The notes beneath the pieces were generated by a model. It was given only the letters and a program-made list of their open reading frames with translations. It was not told the DNA's origin and ran no database searches. This document shows, piece after piece, positions 54,391-63,423 of a DNA stretch of 64,000 nucleotides (position 1 is its first letter; the number at the start of each line of letters is the position of its first letter). Position numbers and translations under genes: made by a program. Origin of the DNA: Sphingobium boeckii (lineage in GTDB: Bacteria > Pseudomonadota > Alphaproteobacteria > Sphingomonadales > Sphingomonadaceae); NCBI RefSeq assembly GCF_014199215.1, contig NZ_JACIJC010000001.1, positions 622,001-686,000 on the forward strand, given 5' to 3'.

Positions 54391-54709
54391 CACGTATCTC
54401 CTTGGCTGCTTCTTTAACGATGGCCCTCTGGCCATCACTCAGATTCGCTTGCTTCGATTTGTTGATCACCGAAATCAGGAACACGGGTTCATTCTCGGTC
54501 ATATAATATGTCAGCACCCGATAGCCGCCTGATTTGCCCTGACCTTGCTTCGGCACCCTTACTTTGCGGACTCCGCCGCCGCCCGCAATGATGTCACCCG
54601 ATTCAGGATTGTTGGCGAGCAGCGAGACCGCTGCTTCCCGCTCAACCTGACTCATCCCAGCTTTGTCGGCAGCCTTCAGATAAGCCGGTGTTTCCACGAC
54701 CGTGTGCAT
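54380..54709 (-). CDS. RelE/HigB-type toxin
   Basis: Protein of 109 residues from ATG 54709 (MHTVVETPAYLKAADKAGM); ATGs at 54718 and 54727 add 3 or 6 residues. Signatures of the HigB2/RelE fold: LLANNPESGDIIAGGGGVRK, GGYRVLTYYMTENEPVFLIS, INKSKQANLSDGQRAIVK. Predicted ribosome-dependent mRNA interferase. First gene of the pair with the HTH antitoxin. Confidence 0.88.
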   Translation of the reverse strand: MHTVVETPAYLKAADKAGMSQVEREAAVSLLANNPESGDIIAGGGGVRKVRVPKQGQGKSGGYRVLTYYMTENEPVFLISVINKSKQANLSDGQRAIVKEAAKEIRDDR

Positions 54710-54822
54710 CGCTAGCATATGCGGCATTGCCGTATATAAATCAAGGGATCTGCTATCAAAGCCTCGCCAGCGGCGCGGCGCTCGGCTATCATGCGCGGGT
54801 GTTCGCTGTGGAGTATCGAGTG

Positions 54823-55083
54823 ATGCGTATCCTGTTTTTGCTCGTGATGGCGCTGTCGCTTAGCGCATGTATCGCAAAAACGGCGGTGGATATCGTCACA
54901 TTGCCAGTCAGGGCGGTGGGGGCGGGCGTCGATGCGGTGACCACCAGCCAGTCCGAAGCGGATGAAAAGCGCGGCCGCGAGATGCGCAAACAGGAACAGC
55001 GCGATGCCAAGGAAGCCCGCAAGCGCGAGAAAGAAGAGCGCAAGCGCGCGCGGGACCGCGATAATGGAGATTGGGAAGCCTGA
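54823..55083 (+). CDS. Small lipoprotein with charged C-terminus
   Basis: Protein of 86 residues from ATG 54823. Lipobox LSAC ends the signal (residues 12-15), followed by IAKTAVDIVTLPVRAVGAGV, a segment seen in small sphingomonad lipoproteins. The C-terminal half is a highly charged helix of Arg, Lys, Glu and Asp, probably coiled. Function unknown. Its TGA overlaps the Gre-factor ATG (TGATG). Confidence 0.78.
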   Translation: MRILFLLVMALSLSACIAKTAVDIVTLPVRAVGAGVDAVTTSQSEADEKRGREMRKQEQRDAKEARKREKEERKRARDRDNGDWEA

Positions 55084-55550
55084 TGAGCGTCGCCTTCCGC
55101 CGCGATAGTGATGAGGAGCATAAGGAGCCGCGGTTCGAACTGCCGCTCCCGGCTGGCCCCAATTTGGTGACCCGCAAGGGACTGGCCCAGATCGCGTCGC
55201 AGGTGGCGCATCTCGAAGCGCAGGTCGCTGGCGGTGGCGATGAAGCCGCGGTTACGGTGGCGAAGCGCGAATTGCGGTACTGGCGCACGCGTCTGGCCAC
55301 CGCGCAGGTCGCGCCTCCCGCACCCGCGGGGCAAGCAGGTTTCGGATCGCGCGTGCGATTCCGGCTGAATGGCGCGGCGCGGATCATCGACATCGTGGGC
55401 GGTGACGAAGCGGATCCCGCAAACGGTCGGCTGGCCTTCACTGCGCCGCTCGCCAAGGCATTGATTGGCGGCGAGGCAGGCGAAGTCTTGGATTTCGGTG
55501 ACAAAGCGGATGCGATCGAGATTGTGGCGATCGAGGTCATCCCCGAATAA
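55083..55550 (+). CDS. GreA/GreB-family elongation-factor protein
   Basis: Protein of 155 residues from ATG 55083 (MSVAFRRDSDEEH). An N-terminal short coiled coil (ASQVAHLEAQVAGGGDEAAV, VAKRELRYWRTRLA) is followed by the Gre C-terminal domain (GSRVRFRLNGAARIIDIVGG, ADPANGRLAFTAPLAKALIG). Gre factors rescue backtracked RNA polymerase, but the acidic tip motif of true GreA/GreB is not obvious here. Translationally linked to the upstream lipoprotein. Confidence 0.82.
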   Translation: MSVAFRRDSDEEHKEPRFELPLPAGPNLVTRKGLAQIASQVAHLEAQVAGGGDEAAVTVAKRELRYWRTRLATAQVAPPAPAGQAGFGSRVRFRLNGAARIIDIVGGDEADPANGRLAFTAPLAKALIGGEAGEVLDFGDKADAIEIVAIEVIPE

Positions 55551-55602
55551 GATAAGGCGCTTGGTTTTTCGAGCATCACAGTCGCGACCCGGACCGTTCA
55601 TC

Positions 55603-55782
55603 ATGATGCGGGCCGATGTTGTGGTGGCGCGCTTCGATCGCCGCATGACCGTGCTGCACAGGATGCGCCACTCCGAAAAGCCGGTGCGTGCGCTCGCGAT
55701 GAGCGATTATAAAAATTACTTGGATAACAATGATCTGCCGTCGCCCGACGCAGTATTCGGAAAGGCTGCGCGCCAAACTTAA
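55603..55782 (+). CDS. Possible small hypothetical protein
   Basis: Open frame of 59 codons starting with two ATGs (MMRADVVVARFDRRM) and ending MSDYKNYLDNNDLPSPDAVF plus a short tail. No good ribosome-binding site and no family I recognise. It is the only frame of note in the roughly 300-bp gap between the Gre factor and the GGDEF-EAL gene. The gap is otherwise empty and becomes AT-rich just before the next start. Confidence 0.25.
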   Translation: MMRADVVVARFDRRMTVLHRMRHSEKPVRALAMSDYKNYLDNNDLPSPDAVFGKAARQT

Positions 55783-55847
55783 AACGCAAAATTAACGCAT
55801 TGTCATGATTTCCAATCTAAATGTGAAACTCTGCTTTGGTGAGTTTC

Positions 55848-58355
55848 ATGTCGGCACGTTCAGCCTTTTTCGCTTTGCTTTTTTTGCTGCTGACGCATGT
55901 CGCGCCGGGCACCGCGAAGGCTGAAATGGTTCAGCTCCGAACCCAATTTTGCCATGCCAGCGCGCCGGCGGATTTCACGCTTGCCATAGCGGGCGTGGAA
56001 TCTCTGCGTTACGATTGTGATGATGAGCGGGCATCGGGTTATCAGGATCGCTGGCTCTGGCTGAAGTTGAATGATGCGGGCACGCTTCAATCGCTCCCGG
56101 CCCAATGGCAATTGCTGATCGATCAGACCCGGTTCGATCAGATCGCGGTGATGACAGTGGATCGACATGGCCGTGCCCGGATCGTCCAGCGCGGTGCCCG
56201 TGCGCTTGCCGACAATTGGGCACCAGGAGGCCTGCTGCGTTTTGGAATCGACCGTCCGGGCGCGGAGATCGAAAATCTGTATATCGGCTTCCTCAGACTC
56301 GATGAACTCGGCCTGATGCGCAAGGTGACCGCGGCGAGCCCCGAGAGCGCGGCGCGGTCTGGCGCTGCATGGCTGGCGCTGATGGGGCTGTTCACGGGCG
56401 CATTGCTGTCTGCCTTTGCTTATAATCTGCTGATCTATACCGGCCATCGATATCCGTTTCAGCGCTGGTATCTGATCTGGGTCGTCGCTGCGCTTGCTTA
56501 TGGTCTGTCGTGGACCAACATGATTGCATTTGTCGCGCCGAATTTCGTCGGTCCTATGGCGGTCAGGCTGGATCTGATCTTGATCAGCATCTTGATCGGG
56601 ACGGGGAACTTCTTCTTCCTGGGCGTCTTGGAAGTTGGATTGCTGCCACGCTGGCTTTCGAGAAGCAGCCGCGCTCTTGCCGTGCTGGTGATCGTTCTCG
56701 GCATTGCGGCGTCGATGGATCGGGTGTTTCCAGCGGCGCTCATGGATCGCTGGTTGAATTATGTGATGCTCGTCGGCGTCATCTCCGTCGGCGTCGGCGT
56801 GGTGTATGCGATCAAAGGCCGAAGTCGCGTCGTCTGGTTCTATCTGGTGGGCTGGGCACCCGTCCTCGCAGTGTTTGCGCTCAGGCTGTCGCGCAATCTC
56901 GGGTTGCTGCCGCAGAACGACGCGATCGACATGGCCACCTTTGGTGCGCTGGCGTTCGAGTCCATCGCCTTGTCCCTCGCTATTGCGGACCGGTTTCGCC
57001 ATTTGCGGCAGGAGCGCGATCATGCGGAGCAGGCGCGCACCTCGATCGCCATAGAAAGCGAGACGCTGCGCCGCGCCGCGCACACCGATTTCCTGACCGG
57101 GCTGGGCAACCGTGCCTCCTTCCAAAATGCGTTGCGGGCGGCGATCGACGATGGTGCGCCGGGTTCCTTCATGCTGTTCCTGATCGACGTGGATCATCTC
57201 AAGAGTATCAATGATCGGCTTGGCCATGATGGGGGCGATGCGCTGCTGATCCATATCGCCGATCTTCTGCGCCGGGTGGCCGGGCCGGATGATCAGGTCG
57301 CGCGGATCGGTGGCGATGAATTCGCATTGATCGTGTCGGATCCCGATGGTGTGCGCGCGCAGCAGATTGGGGATGCGCTTGATGCCATGCAGGGAGAGAT
57401 GTGGCGGCGCGGCGGTCGGGCCTGGTCTCTTTCGCTCAGCATCGGCTCCACCGGCTACGCGCCCGATACGCGCGATGCGGAATTGCTGTACAAGAATGCC
57501 GATCTGGCGATGTATCATGCCAAGAAGCTCGGCCGGAAGCGGCGCTTTCATTATGATCCGAGCCTGCGCGCTGGCCTTGATCGCAGGCTTTCGTTCGCGC
57601 GCGACGCCTGGGTGGCGATCGAGCGGAAGGAATTCGTGCTGCATTATCAGCCGATCGTATCGCTCCAGACCGGCAGCGCTACGGGCTATGAGGCTTTGCT
57701 GCGCTGGCAGCATCCCGAACACGGACTGCTCGCTCCAGCCGTCTTCGGAGACATGCTGACCGATATCGAGGTGGGCACCGCCGTGCAGGAGCATGTGCTC
57801 GATCTGATCATCGCCAAATTGTGCGCCTATCCCGAAATTCCCGCCATATCGATGAATTTTACCGCGGCGCAGCTTGATGGCGTGCACGCGGCGCAGCGCT
57901 TGCTCCAGCGCCTGAATGACAGCGGCATCGCGCCGCACAGGCTGTGTATCGAAGTGACCGAGGATATCGTGCTGGGCCGCACGGTGAATGGCATGGTCAA
58001 GGCGTTGCGCCTGTTGCACGAGGCGGGCGTCGGCATCGCGCTGGACGATTTCGGCACTGGCTATGCCTCGCTCATCCATCTCAAGCAGCTTCCGATCGAC
58101 ACGCTCAAGATCGATCGTTCTTTCGTGTTGAGTCTGTTCGATGAGGATGGGCAGAGCGAGGAGATCGTGCGCGCCATCATCGGCCTTGGGCATGGCCTGC
58201 GCAAATCCGTGGTGGCCGAAGGCGTGGAAACTCCGGCGCAGCGCGCGCGCCTGATCGCATTGGGGTGCAATTTGGGCCAGGGCTATCTGTTTGCGCGGCC
58301 GGCACCCTTATTGCCGTTCGAACATAGTGGACATCCGGTGGCTGGGGTTGCCTGA
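55848..58355 (+). CDS. Membrane GGDEF-EAL protein with 7TM-DISM sensor
   Basis: Bifunctional c-di-GMP enzyme of 835 residues from ATG 55848, inner membrane. Signal/first helix (FFALLFLLLTHVAPG), a roughly 150-residue periplasmic domain, then seven membrane segments (about residues 170-385) of the 7TMR-DISM type. GGDEF domain: TDFLTGLGNRASF, LIDVDHLKSINDRLGHDGGD, RIGGDEFALIV. EAL domain: GYEALLRWQHPEHG, CIEVTED, LDDFGTGYASLIHLKQL, LKIDRSFV, AEGVETP, QGYLFARP. Both active sites look intact. The inhibitory RxxD site before GGDEF is absent (GPDD). Which activity prevails is not predictable. Confidence 0.93.
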   Translation: MSARSAFFALLFLLLTHVAPGTAKAEMVQLRTQFCHASAPADFTLAIAGVESLRYDCDDERASGYQDRWLWLKLNDAGTLQSLPAQWQLLIDQTRFDQIAVMTVDRHGRARIVQRGARALADNWAPGGLLRFGIDRPGAEIENLYIGFLRLDELGLMRKVTAASPESAARSGAAWLALMGLFTGALLSAFAYNLLIYTGHRYPFQRWYLIWVVAALAYGLSWTNMIAFVAPNFVGPMAVRLDLILISILIGTGNFFFLGVLEVGLLPRWLSRSSRALAVLVIVLGIAASMDRVFPAALMDRWLNYVMLVGVISVGVGVVYAIKGRSRVVWFYLVGWAPVLAVFALRLSRNLGLLPQNDAIDMATFGALAFESIALSLAIADRFRHLRQERDHAEQARTSIAIESETLRRAAHTDFLTGLGNRASFQNALRAAIDDGAPGSFMLFLIDVDHLKSINDRLGHDGGDALLIHIADLLRRVAGPDDQVARIGGDEFALIVSDPDGVRAQQIGDALDAMQGEMWRRGGRAWSLSLSIGSTGYAPDTRDAELLYKNADLAMYHAKKLGRKRRFHYDPSLRAGLDRRLSFARDAWVAIERKEFVLHYQPIVSLQTGSATGYEALLRWQHPEHGLLAPAVFGDMLTDIEVGTAVQEHVLDLIIAKLCAYPEIPAISMNFTAAQLDGVHAAQRLLQRLNDSGIAPHRLCIEVTEDIVLGRTVNGMVKALRLLHEAGVGIALDDFGTGYASLIHLKQLPIDTLKIDRSFVLSLFDEDGQSEEIVRAIIGLGHGLRKSVVAEGVETPAQRARLIALGCNLGQGYLFARPAPLLPFEHSGHPVAGVA

Positions 58356-58506
58356 CGCTGATCCGCGGTCGGCCGCGGCGCTCGTCCAATTTGACCAATT
58401 TGTGCGCCATTGATCGGTTGGATCGATCACAGGAAGTGGGTTTAGTCATTTCCCATTGTGCCCGCGCTCCCCTATCTCGACGCTCTCACCAGCATGGAGA
58501 CGGACA

Positions 58507-59070
58507 TTGGGTATTATCGGAACTTCGCTTAAGCCTTTCAGCACGCAGGCCTATAAGGAAGGCAAATTCATCGAGGTCAGCGAGACGGACGTGCTCGGCA
58601 AATGGGCAGTCTTCGTTTTCTACCCAGCGGATTTCACCTTCGTCTGCCCCACCGAACTGGAAGATCTGGCTGATAATTACGCCGAATTCCAGAAGCTCGG
58701 CGTCGAAGTCTATAGCGTTTCGACCGACACGCATTTCTCGCACAAAGCCTGGCACGATACCTCGCCCGCCATCGGCAAGATCACCTACACCATGCTGGGC
58801 GATCCCTCGGGCGTGATCACCAACAATTTCGGCGTGATGCGCGAAGGTCAGGGCCTGGCCGATCGTGGCACCTTCCTGATCGACCCCGATGGCGTGATCC
58901 AGTTCATGGAAATCACGGCGGAAGGCATCGGTCGTAATGCCGCGGAATTGATGCGCAAGGTGAAGGCGGCGCAATATGTGCGCGCGCATCCGGGCGAAGT
59001 GTGCCCCGCCAAATGGGAAGAAGGCGATGAAACGCTGGCGCCCTCACTCGATCTCGTCGGCAAGATCTAA
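58507..59070 (+). CDS. ahpC: Alkyl hydroperoxide reductase C (peroxiredoxin)
   Basis: Typical 2-Cys peroxiredoxin, 187 residues as in other AhpC proteins, started at TTG 58507 ([12 protein letters not shown]) with GGAG about eight bases upstream. Peroxidatic Cys in [15 protein letters not shown], resolving Cys in GEVCPAKW near residue 166. Reduces peroxides with AhpF as reductase. 78 bp before ahpF. No oxyR gene is nearby. Confidence 0.97.
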   Translation: MGIIGTSLKPFSTQAYKEGKFIEVSETDVLGKWAVFVFYPADFTFVCPTELEDLADNYAEFQKLGVEVYSVSTDTHFSHKAWHDTSPAIGKITYTMLGDPSGVITNNFGVMREGQGLADRGTFLIDPDGVIQFMEITAEGIGRNAAELMRKVKAAQYVRAHPGEVCPAKWEEGDETLAPSLDLVGKI

Positions 59071-59148
59071 AAAGCCCGCGGGTCGCAACCGGGGGATGGC
59101 CTTTGCCGTCCCCCGGACACCGCCGCCGAACAAATTTTCCGGAGCAGA

Positions 59149-60735
59149 ATGATGTTGGACGCCAATCTCAAGCAGCAGTTGCAAGGCTATCTGGTCAATA
59201 TCCGTGAACCGATCGAACTGGTCGCATCGCTGGATGAAGGCGCGAAATCGCATGAGCTTCAGCAACTTCTCGAAGAGATCGCCGGCCTGTCGGACAAGGT
59301 GAGCCTTGCCCGCGCCGATGGCGATCCGCGCACCCCCAGCTTCATGATCCGCCGAGTCGGCACCGATATCGGCGTGCGCTTCGCCGGCATCCCGCTCGGC
59401 CATGAATTCACATCGCTCGTTCTGGCCTTGCTGCACGTCGGTGGCCATCCGTCCAAGGCAGCGCAGGATCTGATCGAGCAGGTCCGCACGCTTGATGGCG
59501 ATTATGCCTTCGAAACCTATTATTCGCTGTCCTGCCAGAATTGCCCCGATGTGGTGCAGGCGCTCAATCTGATGAGCGCGCTCAATCCCCGGATCAGCCA
59601 TGTCGCCATCGATGGTGCGCTGTTTCAGGATGAGGTCAATGCTCGCAAGGTGATGGCGGTGCCCACCGTGTTCCTGAATGGTGAGCCGTTCGGGCAGGGC
59701 CGGATGGAGCTTGAGCAGATCGTCGCCAGGATCGACAGCGGCGCGCTGAAGCGGCAGGCCGACAAGATTGCGGGCAAGGATCCGTTCGATGTGCTCGTCG
59801 TGGGCGGTGGTCCAGCAGGTGCGGCGGCGGCCATTTATGCGGCGCGCAAGGGGATCCGCACCGGTGTCGCTGCCGAGCGTTTCGGCGGCCAGGTGCTGGA
59901 TACGATGGGGATCGAGAATTTCATATCGGTATCCCACACCGAAGGCCCGAAACTGGCGGCCCAGCTTGAGCAGCATGTGCGCGACTATGACGTGGATATC
60001 ATGAATCTGCAGCGGGCTGACAAGCTGGTTCCGGCGCGTAGCGAGGGCGGTCTGCATGAGGTGCATCTGGAAAATGGCGCGACGCTGAAAGCGCGGACCG
60101 TGATCCTCTCCACCGGCGCGCGCTGGCGGCAGATGAACGTGCCGGGCGAGGATGAATATCGCAACAAGGGCGTTGCCTATTGCCCGCATTGCGATGGGCC
60201 TTTGTTCAAGGGCAAGCGCGTGGCGGTAATCGGCGGCGGCAATTCGGGCGTGGAGGCCGCGATCGATCTGGCCGGCATCGTGGCGCATGTCACTTTGATC
60301 GAATTCGACAGCGATCTGCGCGCCGATGCGGTGTTGCAACGCAAGCTCGCCAGCCTGACCAATGTGCGGATCATCACATCGGCGCTGACGACCGAGGTGA
60401 AGGGCGATGGCGAAAAGGTGAGTAGCCTGGTCTATAAGGACCGCAATCACGATACGCTGCATGAGGTGGAACTGGAGGGAATCTTCGTCCAGATCGGGCT
60501 GGTGCCGAATACCGAATGGCTGAAGGATGTGGTGGCCCTCTCCCCCCGCGGCGAGATCGAGATCGATCACCGCGGCGAGACATCGCGACCCGGCATCTTC
60601 GCGGCGGGCGATTGCACCACCGTGCCTTACAAGCAGATCGTGGTCGCGATGGGCGAAGGCACCAAAGCTTCGCTTTCCGCATTCGATTACATGATCCGCC
60701 TTGAGCCGGTCGATGCCGTGGCGCAGGCGGCCTGA
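59149..60735 (+). CDS. ahpF: Alkyl hydroperoxide reductase F (flavoprotein)
   Basis: NADH-dependent reductase of AhpC, 528 residues. N-terminal thioredoxin-like domain with the CxxC in [14 protein letters not shown] near residue 128. FAD motif [20 protein letters not shown] near 215. Second CxxC in [13 protein letters not shown] near 345, the NAD-binding [15 protein letters not shown], and the C-terminal [16 protein letters not shown]. The ribosome-binding site is GGAG at 59141. Confidence 0.97.
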   Translation: MMLDANLKQQLQGYLVNIREPIELVASLDEGAKSHELQQLLEEIAGLSDKVSLARADGDPRTPSFMIRRVGTDIGVRFAGIPLGHEFTSLVLALLHVGGHPSKAAQDLIEQVRTLDGDYAFETYYSLSCQNCPDVVQALNLMSALNPRISHVAIDGALFQDEVNARKVMAVPTVFLNGEPFGQGRMELEQIVARIDSGALKRQADKIAGKDPFDVLVVGGGPAGAAAAIYAARKGIRTGVAAERFGGQVLDTMGIENFISVSHTEGPKLAAQLEQHVRDYDVDIMNLQRADKLVPARSEGGLHEVHLENGATLKARTVILSTGARWRQMNVPGEDEYRNKGVAYCPHCDGPLFKGKRVAVIGGGNSGVEAAIDLAGIVAHVTLIEFDSDLRADAVLQRKLASLTNVRIITSALTTEVKGDGEKVSSLVYKDRNHDTLHEVELEGIFVQIGLVPNTEWLKDVVALSPRGEIEIDHRGETSRPGIFAAGDCTTVPYKQIVVAMGEGTKASLSAFDYMIRLEPVDAVAQAA

Positions 60736-60744
60736 ACAGATCCG

Positions 60745-61685
60745 TCACGGTGCATTGAGCACTGTCCTGAAGCCCAGGTGCGATGCGCCCGCAGTCTCGT
60801 TCTGCGCGTGCCGCGCTTCGGGGCGGTAGCGGGCGCAATAATTGGGCGCACACAGGAATGATCCGCCCTTAATCACGCGAGCGCGGACATCGGGCTGGGC
60901 GGGGTCGAAACTGGGATCGCCCGGCGCGCCGACGGGATCCGGCATCGGGCCGTGGCCGGGGAGATACCCGCTTCCGGTCCATTCCCAGGCGTTGCCGATC
61001 ATGTCGTTCAGCCCATAACCATTCGCTTCGAAGCAGCCTGCGGGCGCAAGACGCGCATAGCCGTCCTTGCGATCGTTGCGCGCGGGAAATGTGCCCTGCC
61101 ACGTATTCGCCCGCTCGGGCGCGGGCTGATCGAGGCTTTCCATGGCACCGGCGCGGGCGGCATATTCGAATTGTTCTTCGCTGGGCAGCGATCGACCGGA
61201 CCAGCGCGCATAGGCCAGCGCGTCGGCAAAAGCGATCTGAACGACCGGCAAGTCTGCGCGGCCTGCCAGGTCGCTCTCGGGTCCATCGGGATGACGCCAC
61301 TCCGCGCCTTTCTCATATCGCACCATTGGCTGGGGTTGAGCGGAACCTCACCTGCGTGGGGCAGATCGAATATTATCGCGCCGCCTTCGCGCTCCGCCTG
61401 CGTGACATGGCCCGTCGCGGCGACGAACACCGCGAATTGCCGATTGGTCACTTCGTGCCGGTCGATCCCGAATCCCTTGATCGTCACGTCATGCGCCGGG
61501 CCTTCTTCGGCATAGCCGCGGTCGCTGCCGATCCGGGTTTTGCCGCCAGCGATCCATGCCTGGCCGTCTGCCGGTTTGGGGCAATGCCCCGCAGCGGCGG
61601 CGCGGGCATCCTGTTCATCGCCGCCGCTCCACAGCGCCAATAGGCCCAGCAACGCAACGCCGCCCGGAACCAGTCGTCGGCTCAT
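60745..61685 (-). pseudogene. Formylglycine-generating enzyme, frameshifted
   Basis: Sulfatase-activating enzyme family. The first part reads from ATG 61685 (MSRRLVPGGVALLGLLALW signal, then GGKTRIGSDRGYAEEGPAHD and FGIDRHEVTNRQFAVFVAAT). At about 61321 the frame shifts by one base: the first frame gives NPSQW then CDMRKARSG, while the next frame continues RYEKGAEWRHPDGPESDLAG. Adding one G (TGG TGG CGA) restores an uninterrupted protein of 313 residues. Both catalytic cysteines are present in GGSFLCAPNYCARYRPEAR. As read, it is broken. A base-calling error is the alternative. Start overlaps the sulfatase stop (ATGA). Confidence 0.85.
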
Positions 61686-63334
61686 GGTTGATAGATTTTC
61701 ACGCTGGGAATGATTATGCCCACCTCCTTGGCATAGACATCCCAGCCTGCGGTAAGCTCGGCCAGGCGCTCGGGATTGTCCTTCGCCAGATCGCGCGTCT
61801 CGCCGGGATCTTCGGCGATGTTGAAGAGCTGCCATGCGCCCGTGCCGGGATCGGTGATCTTCCAATCGCCTTGCCGCAGCGCGCGCGAACCGAAGAGTTC
61901 GGTGCCGATCGTATCGCCGGTCGCGTAGACCCGATCGGTTTTTCCCTTCAGATACGGCACCCAGCTCTTGCCGCGGATCGGCTCCACCGCCCGGCCCTGA
62001 AACTGGCCCTTGTGATCGGGGACGCCTGCCAGTTCGAGGAAGGTGGGCACCACGTCGGCGACCGAAGTGAATGCGCCGCCCAGCCCGCCGCTGCGCTTGA
62101 AATCCTTGCCGCCGACAAAGGCCACGGTGCGCGTGCCGCCCTCGGTGGCATAGGCTTTGAACAGCCATGACGGCGCGGTAGCCGCTTGCGCCCAGCCCGG
62201 GCCATAGGCGACATAAGAAGTGGCGCTGCCGCGATTGTCGAAACTGTTGTCGGCACCGTCGTCGAGCGTGTTGATCCCGGCCATCTCGCTATGCGCTATG
62301 TCCAGTCCTTCGGCACCATTGTCGGCCAGGAACAGGATCACGGTGTTGTCATATTCGTCCGTGCGTTTCAGCTCGGCGATCACCCGACCCACATTCTTGT
62401 CCAGCCGATCGACCATCGCCGCATAGATTTCCATGTCGCGCGCGGCAGTCTTCTTCTCTTCAACGGAAAGCGCATCCCAATCCTTTTTGAGCACCGGGGC
62501 ATGGGCCGCCGTGTCAGCGTCGATCAGCCCCAGTTCGACTTGACGCTTCAGCCTGCGCGCGCGCAACACTTCGAAGCCCGCATCATAGCGGCCGCGATAT
62601 CTCTCGATATCCGCCTTGGGTGCCTGGAGCGGCCAATGCGGCGCGGTGAAGGCGAGATAGGCGAAGAAAGGCTTTGCGCCGTCCACGCCCTGCTTGGTTT
62701 CATCTAGATATTGCACCAGCTTGGTGGCGAAATAATCGGATGAATAGAAATCCTGTGGAACGCCCGGCAAGGTATCTCCATTTTCGCGATAGGTGGTGCC
62801 CTTGATCAGCGCATTGGAAGTCGCCAGCCCGAAATGATTGTGCCCACCCTGCAGCAGCGTGAAGCTGCGTTGAAAGCCGCGCGCATGAGGATCCTGATCC
62901 GGCGTCAGGCCAAGATGCCATTTGCCGGAGAGCAGGGTGCGATAGCCGTTCGCGCCGAGCAATTCCGCGAGCGACGCAACATTGGGACGGAGATAGCCCT
63001 CGAAGCCCGGCTTGCCGCGTTGATTGGGCGCGATCAACTCCGCCATCGCGCCAACGCCGGCCAGATGGTTATCGGTGCCGGATAGCAGCATAGATCGCGT
63101 CGGCGAACAGGTGGGGGCGGTGTGAAAGGCGGTCAGTTTCACGCCCTTCTTCGCCAGCGCATCCAGATTGGGGGTGTCGATCTCACCCCCGAATGCGCCA
63201 ATATCGGAATAGCCGAGATCGTCGGCCACGATCACCAGGAAATTAGGGCGCTTTTCGGATTTCGCCGCTACCGGCGCGGCGAATGCGGCCAGTGGCAAAA
63301 CGGCGAGCATCGCAAACAGAAAACGGCTTCGCAT
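61682..63334 (-). CDS. Sulfatase (Cys-type, formylglycine-dependent)
   Basis: Exported sulfatase of 550 residues from ATG 63334; signal ends AAFAAPVAA. Metal ligands in VIVADDLGYSD, and the modification motif C-S-P-T-R (Cys76, in APTCSPTRSMLLSG), the type that needs formylglycine formation by an FGE. Later motifs are GKWHLG and LFLADNGAEG. Hydrolyses sulfate esters in the periplasm. Length and order fit arylsulfatases. Cluster with FGE and a TauD-type dioxygenase suggests sulfur acquisition. Confidence 0.93.
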   Translation of the reverse strand: MRSRFLFAMLAVLPLAAFAAPVAAKSEKRPNFLVIVADDLGYSDIGAFGGEIDTPNLDALAKKGVKLTAFHTAPTCSPTRSMLLSGTDNHLAGVGAMAELIAPNQRGKPGFEGYLRPNVASLAELLGANGYRTLLSGKWHLGLTPDQDPHARGFQRSFTLLQGGHNHFGLATSNALIKGTTYRENGDTLPGVPQDFYSSDYFATKLVQYLDETKQGVDGAKPFFAYLAFTAPHWPLQAPKADIERYRGRYDAGFEVLRARRLKRQVELGLIDADTAAHAPVLKKDWDALSVEEKKTAARDMEIYAAMVDRLDKNVGRVIAELKRTDEYDNTVILFLADNGAEGLDIAHSEMAGINTLDDGADNSFDNRGSATSYVAYGPGWAQAATAPSWLFKAYATEGGTRTVAFVGGKDFKRSGGLGGAFTSVADVVPTFLELAGVPDHKGQFQGRAVEPIRGKSWVPYLKGKTDRVYATGDTIGTELFGSRALRQGDWKITDPGTGAWQLFNIAEDPGETRDLAKDNPERLAELTAGWDVYAKEVGIIIPSVKIYQP

Positions 63335-63423
63335 GGCAGATCGATCTTTCGTAAAAAGGCGGCCGCGCCTCCCTGAAGACGCGGCCCAGTTTGATCCGGG
63401 AAAGAGGGGCAAACCCGGATATG

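Noticed and set aside
55860-58193. 777-codon open frame on the minus strand
   Set aside because: Antisense of the GGDEF-EAL gene, low-complexity charged sequence.
59044-60570. 508-codon open frame on the minus strand
   Set aside because: Antisense of ahpF; no motifs.
61008-62168. 386-codon open frame covering the FGE 5' part and sulfatase 3' end
   Set aside because: It is the first FGE frame extended backward into the sulfatase and forward past the frameshift; only the middle part is real.
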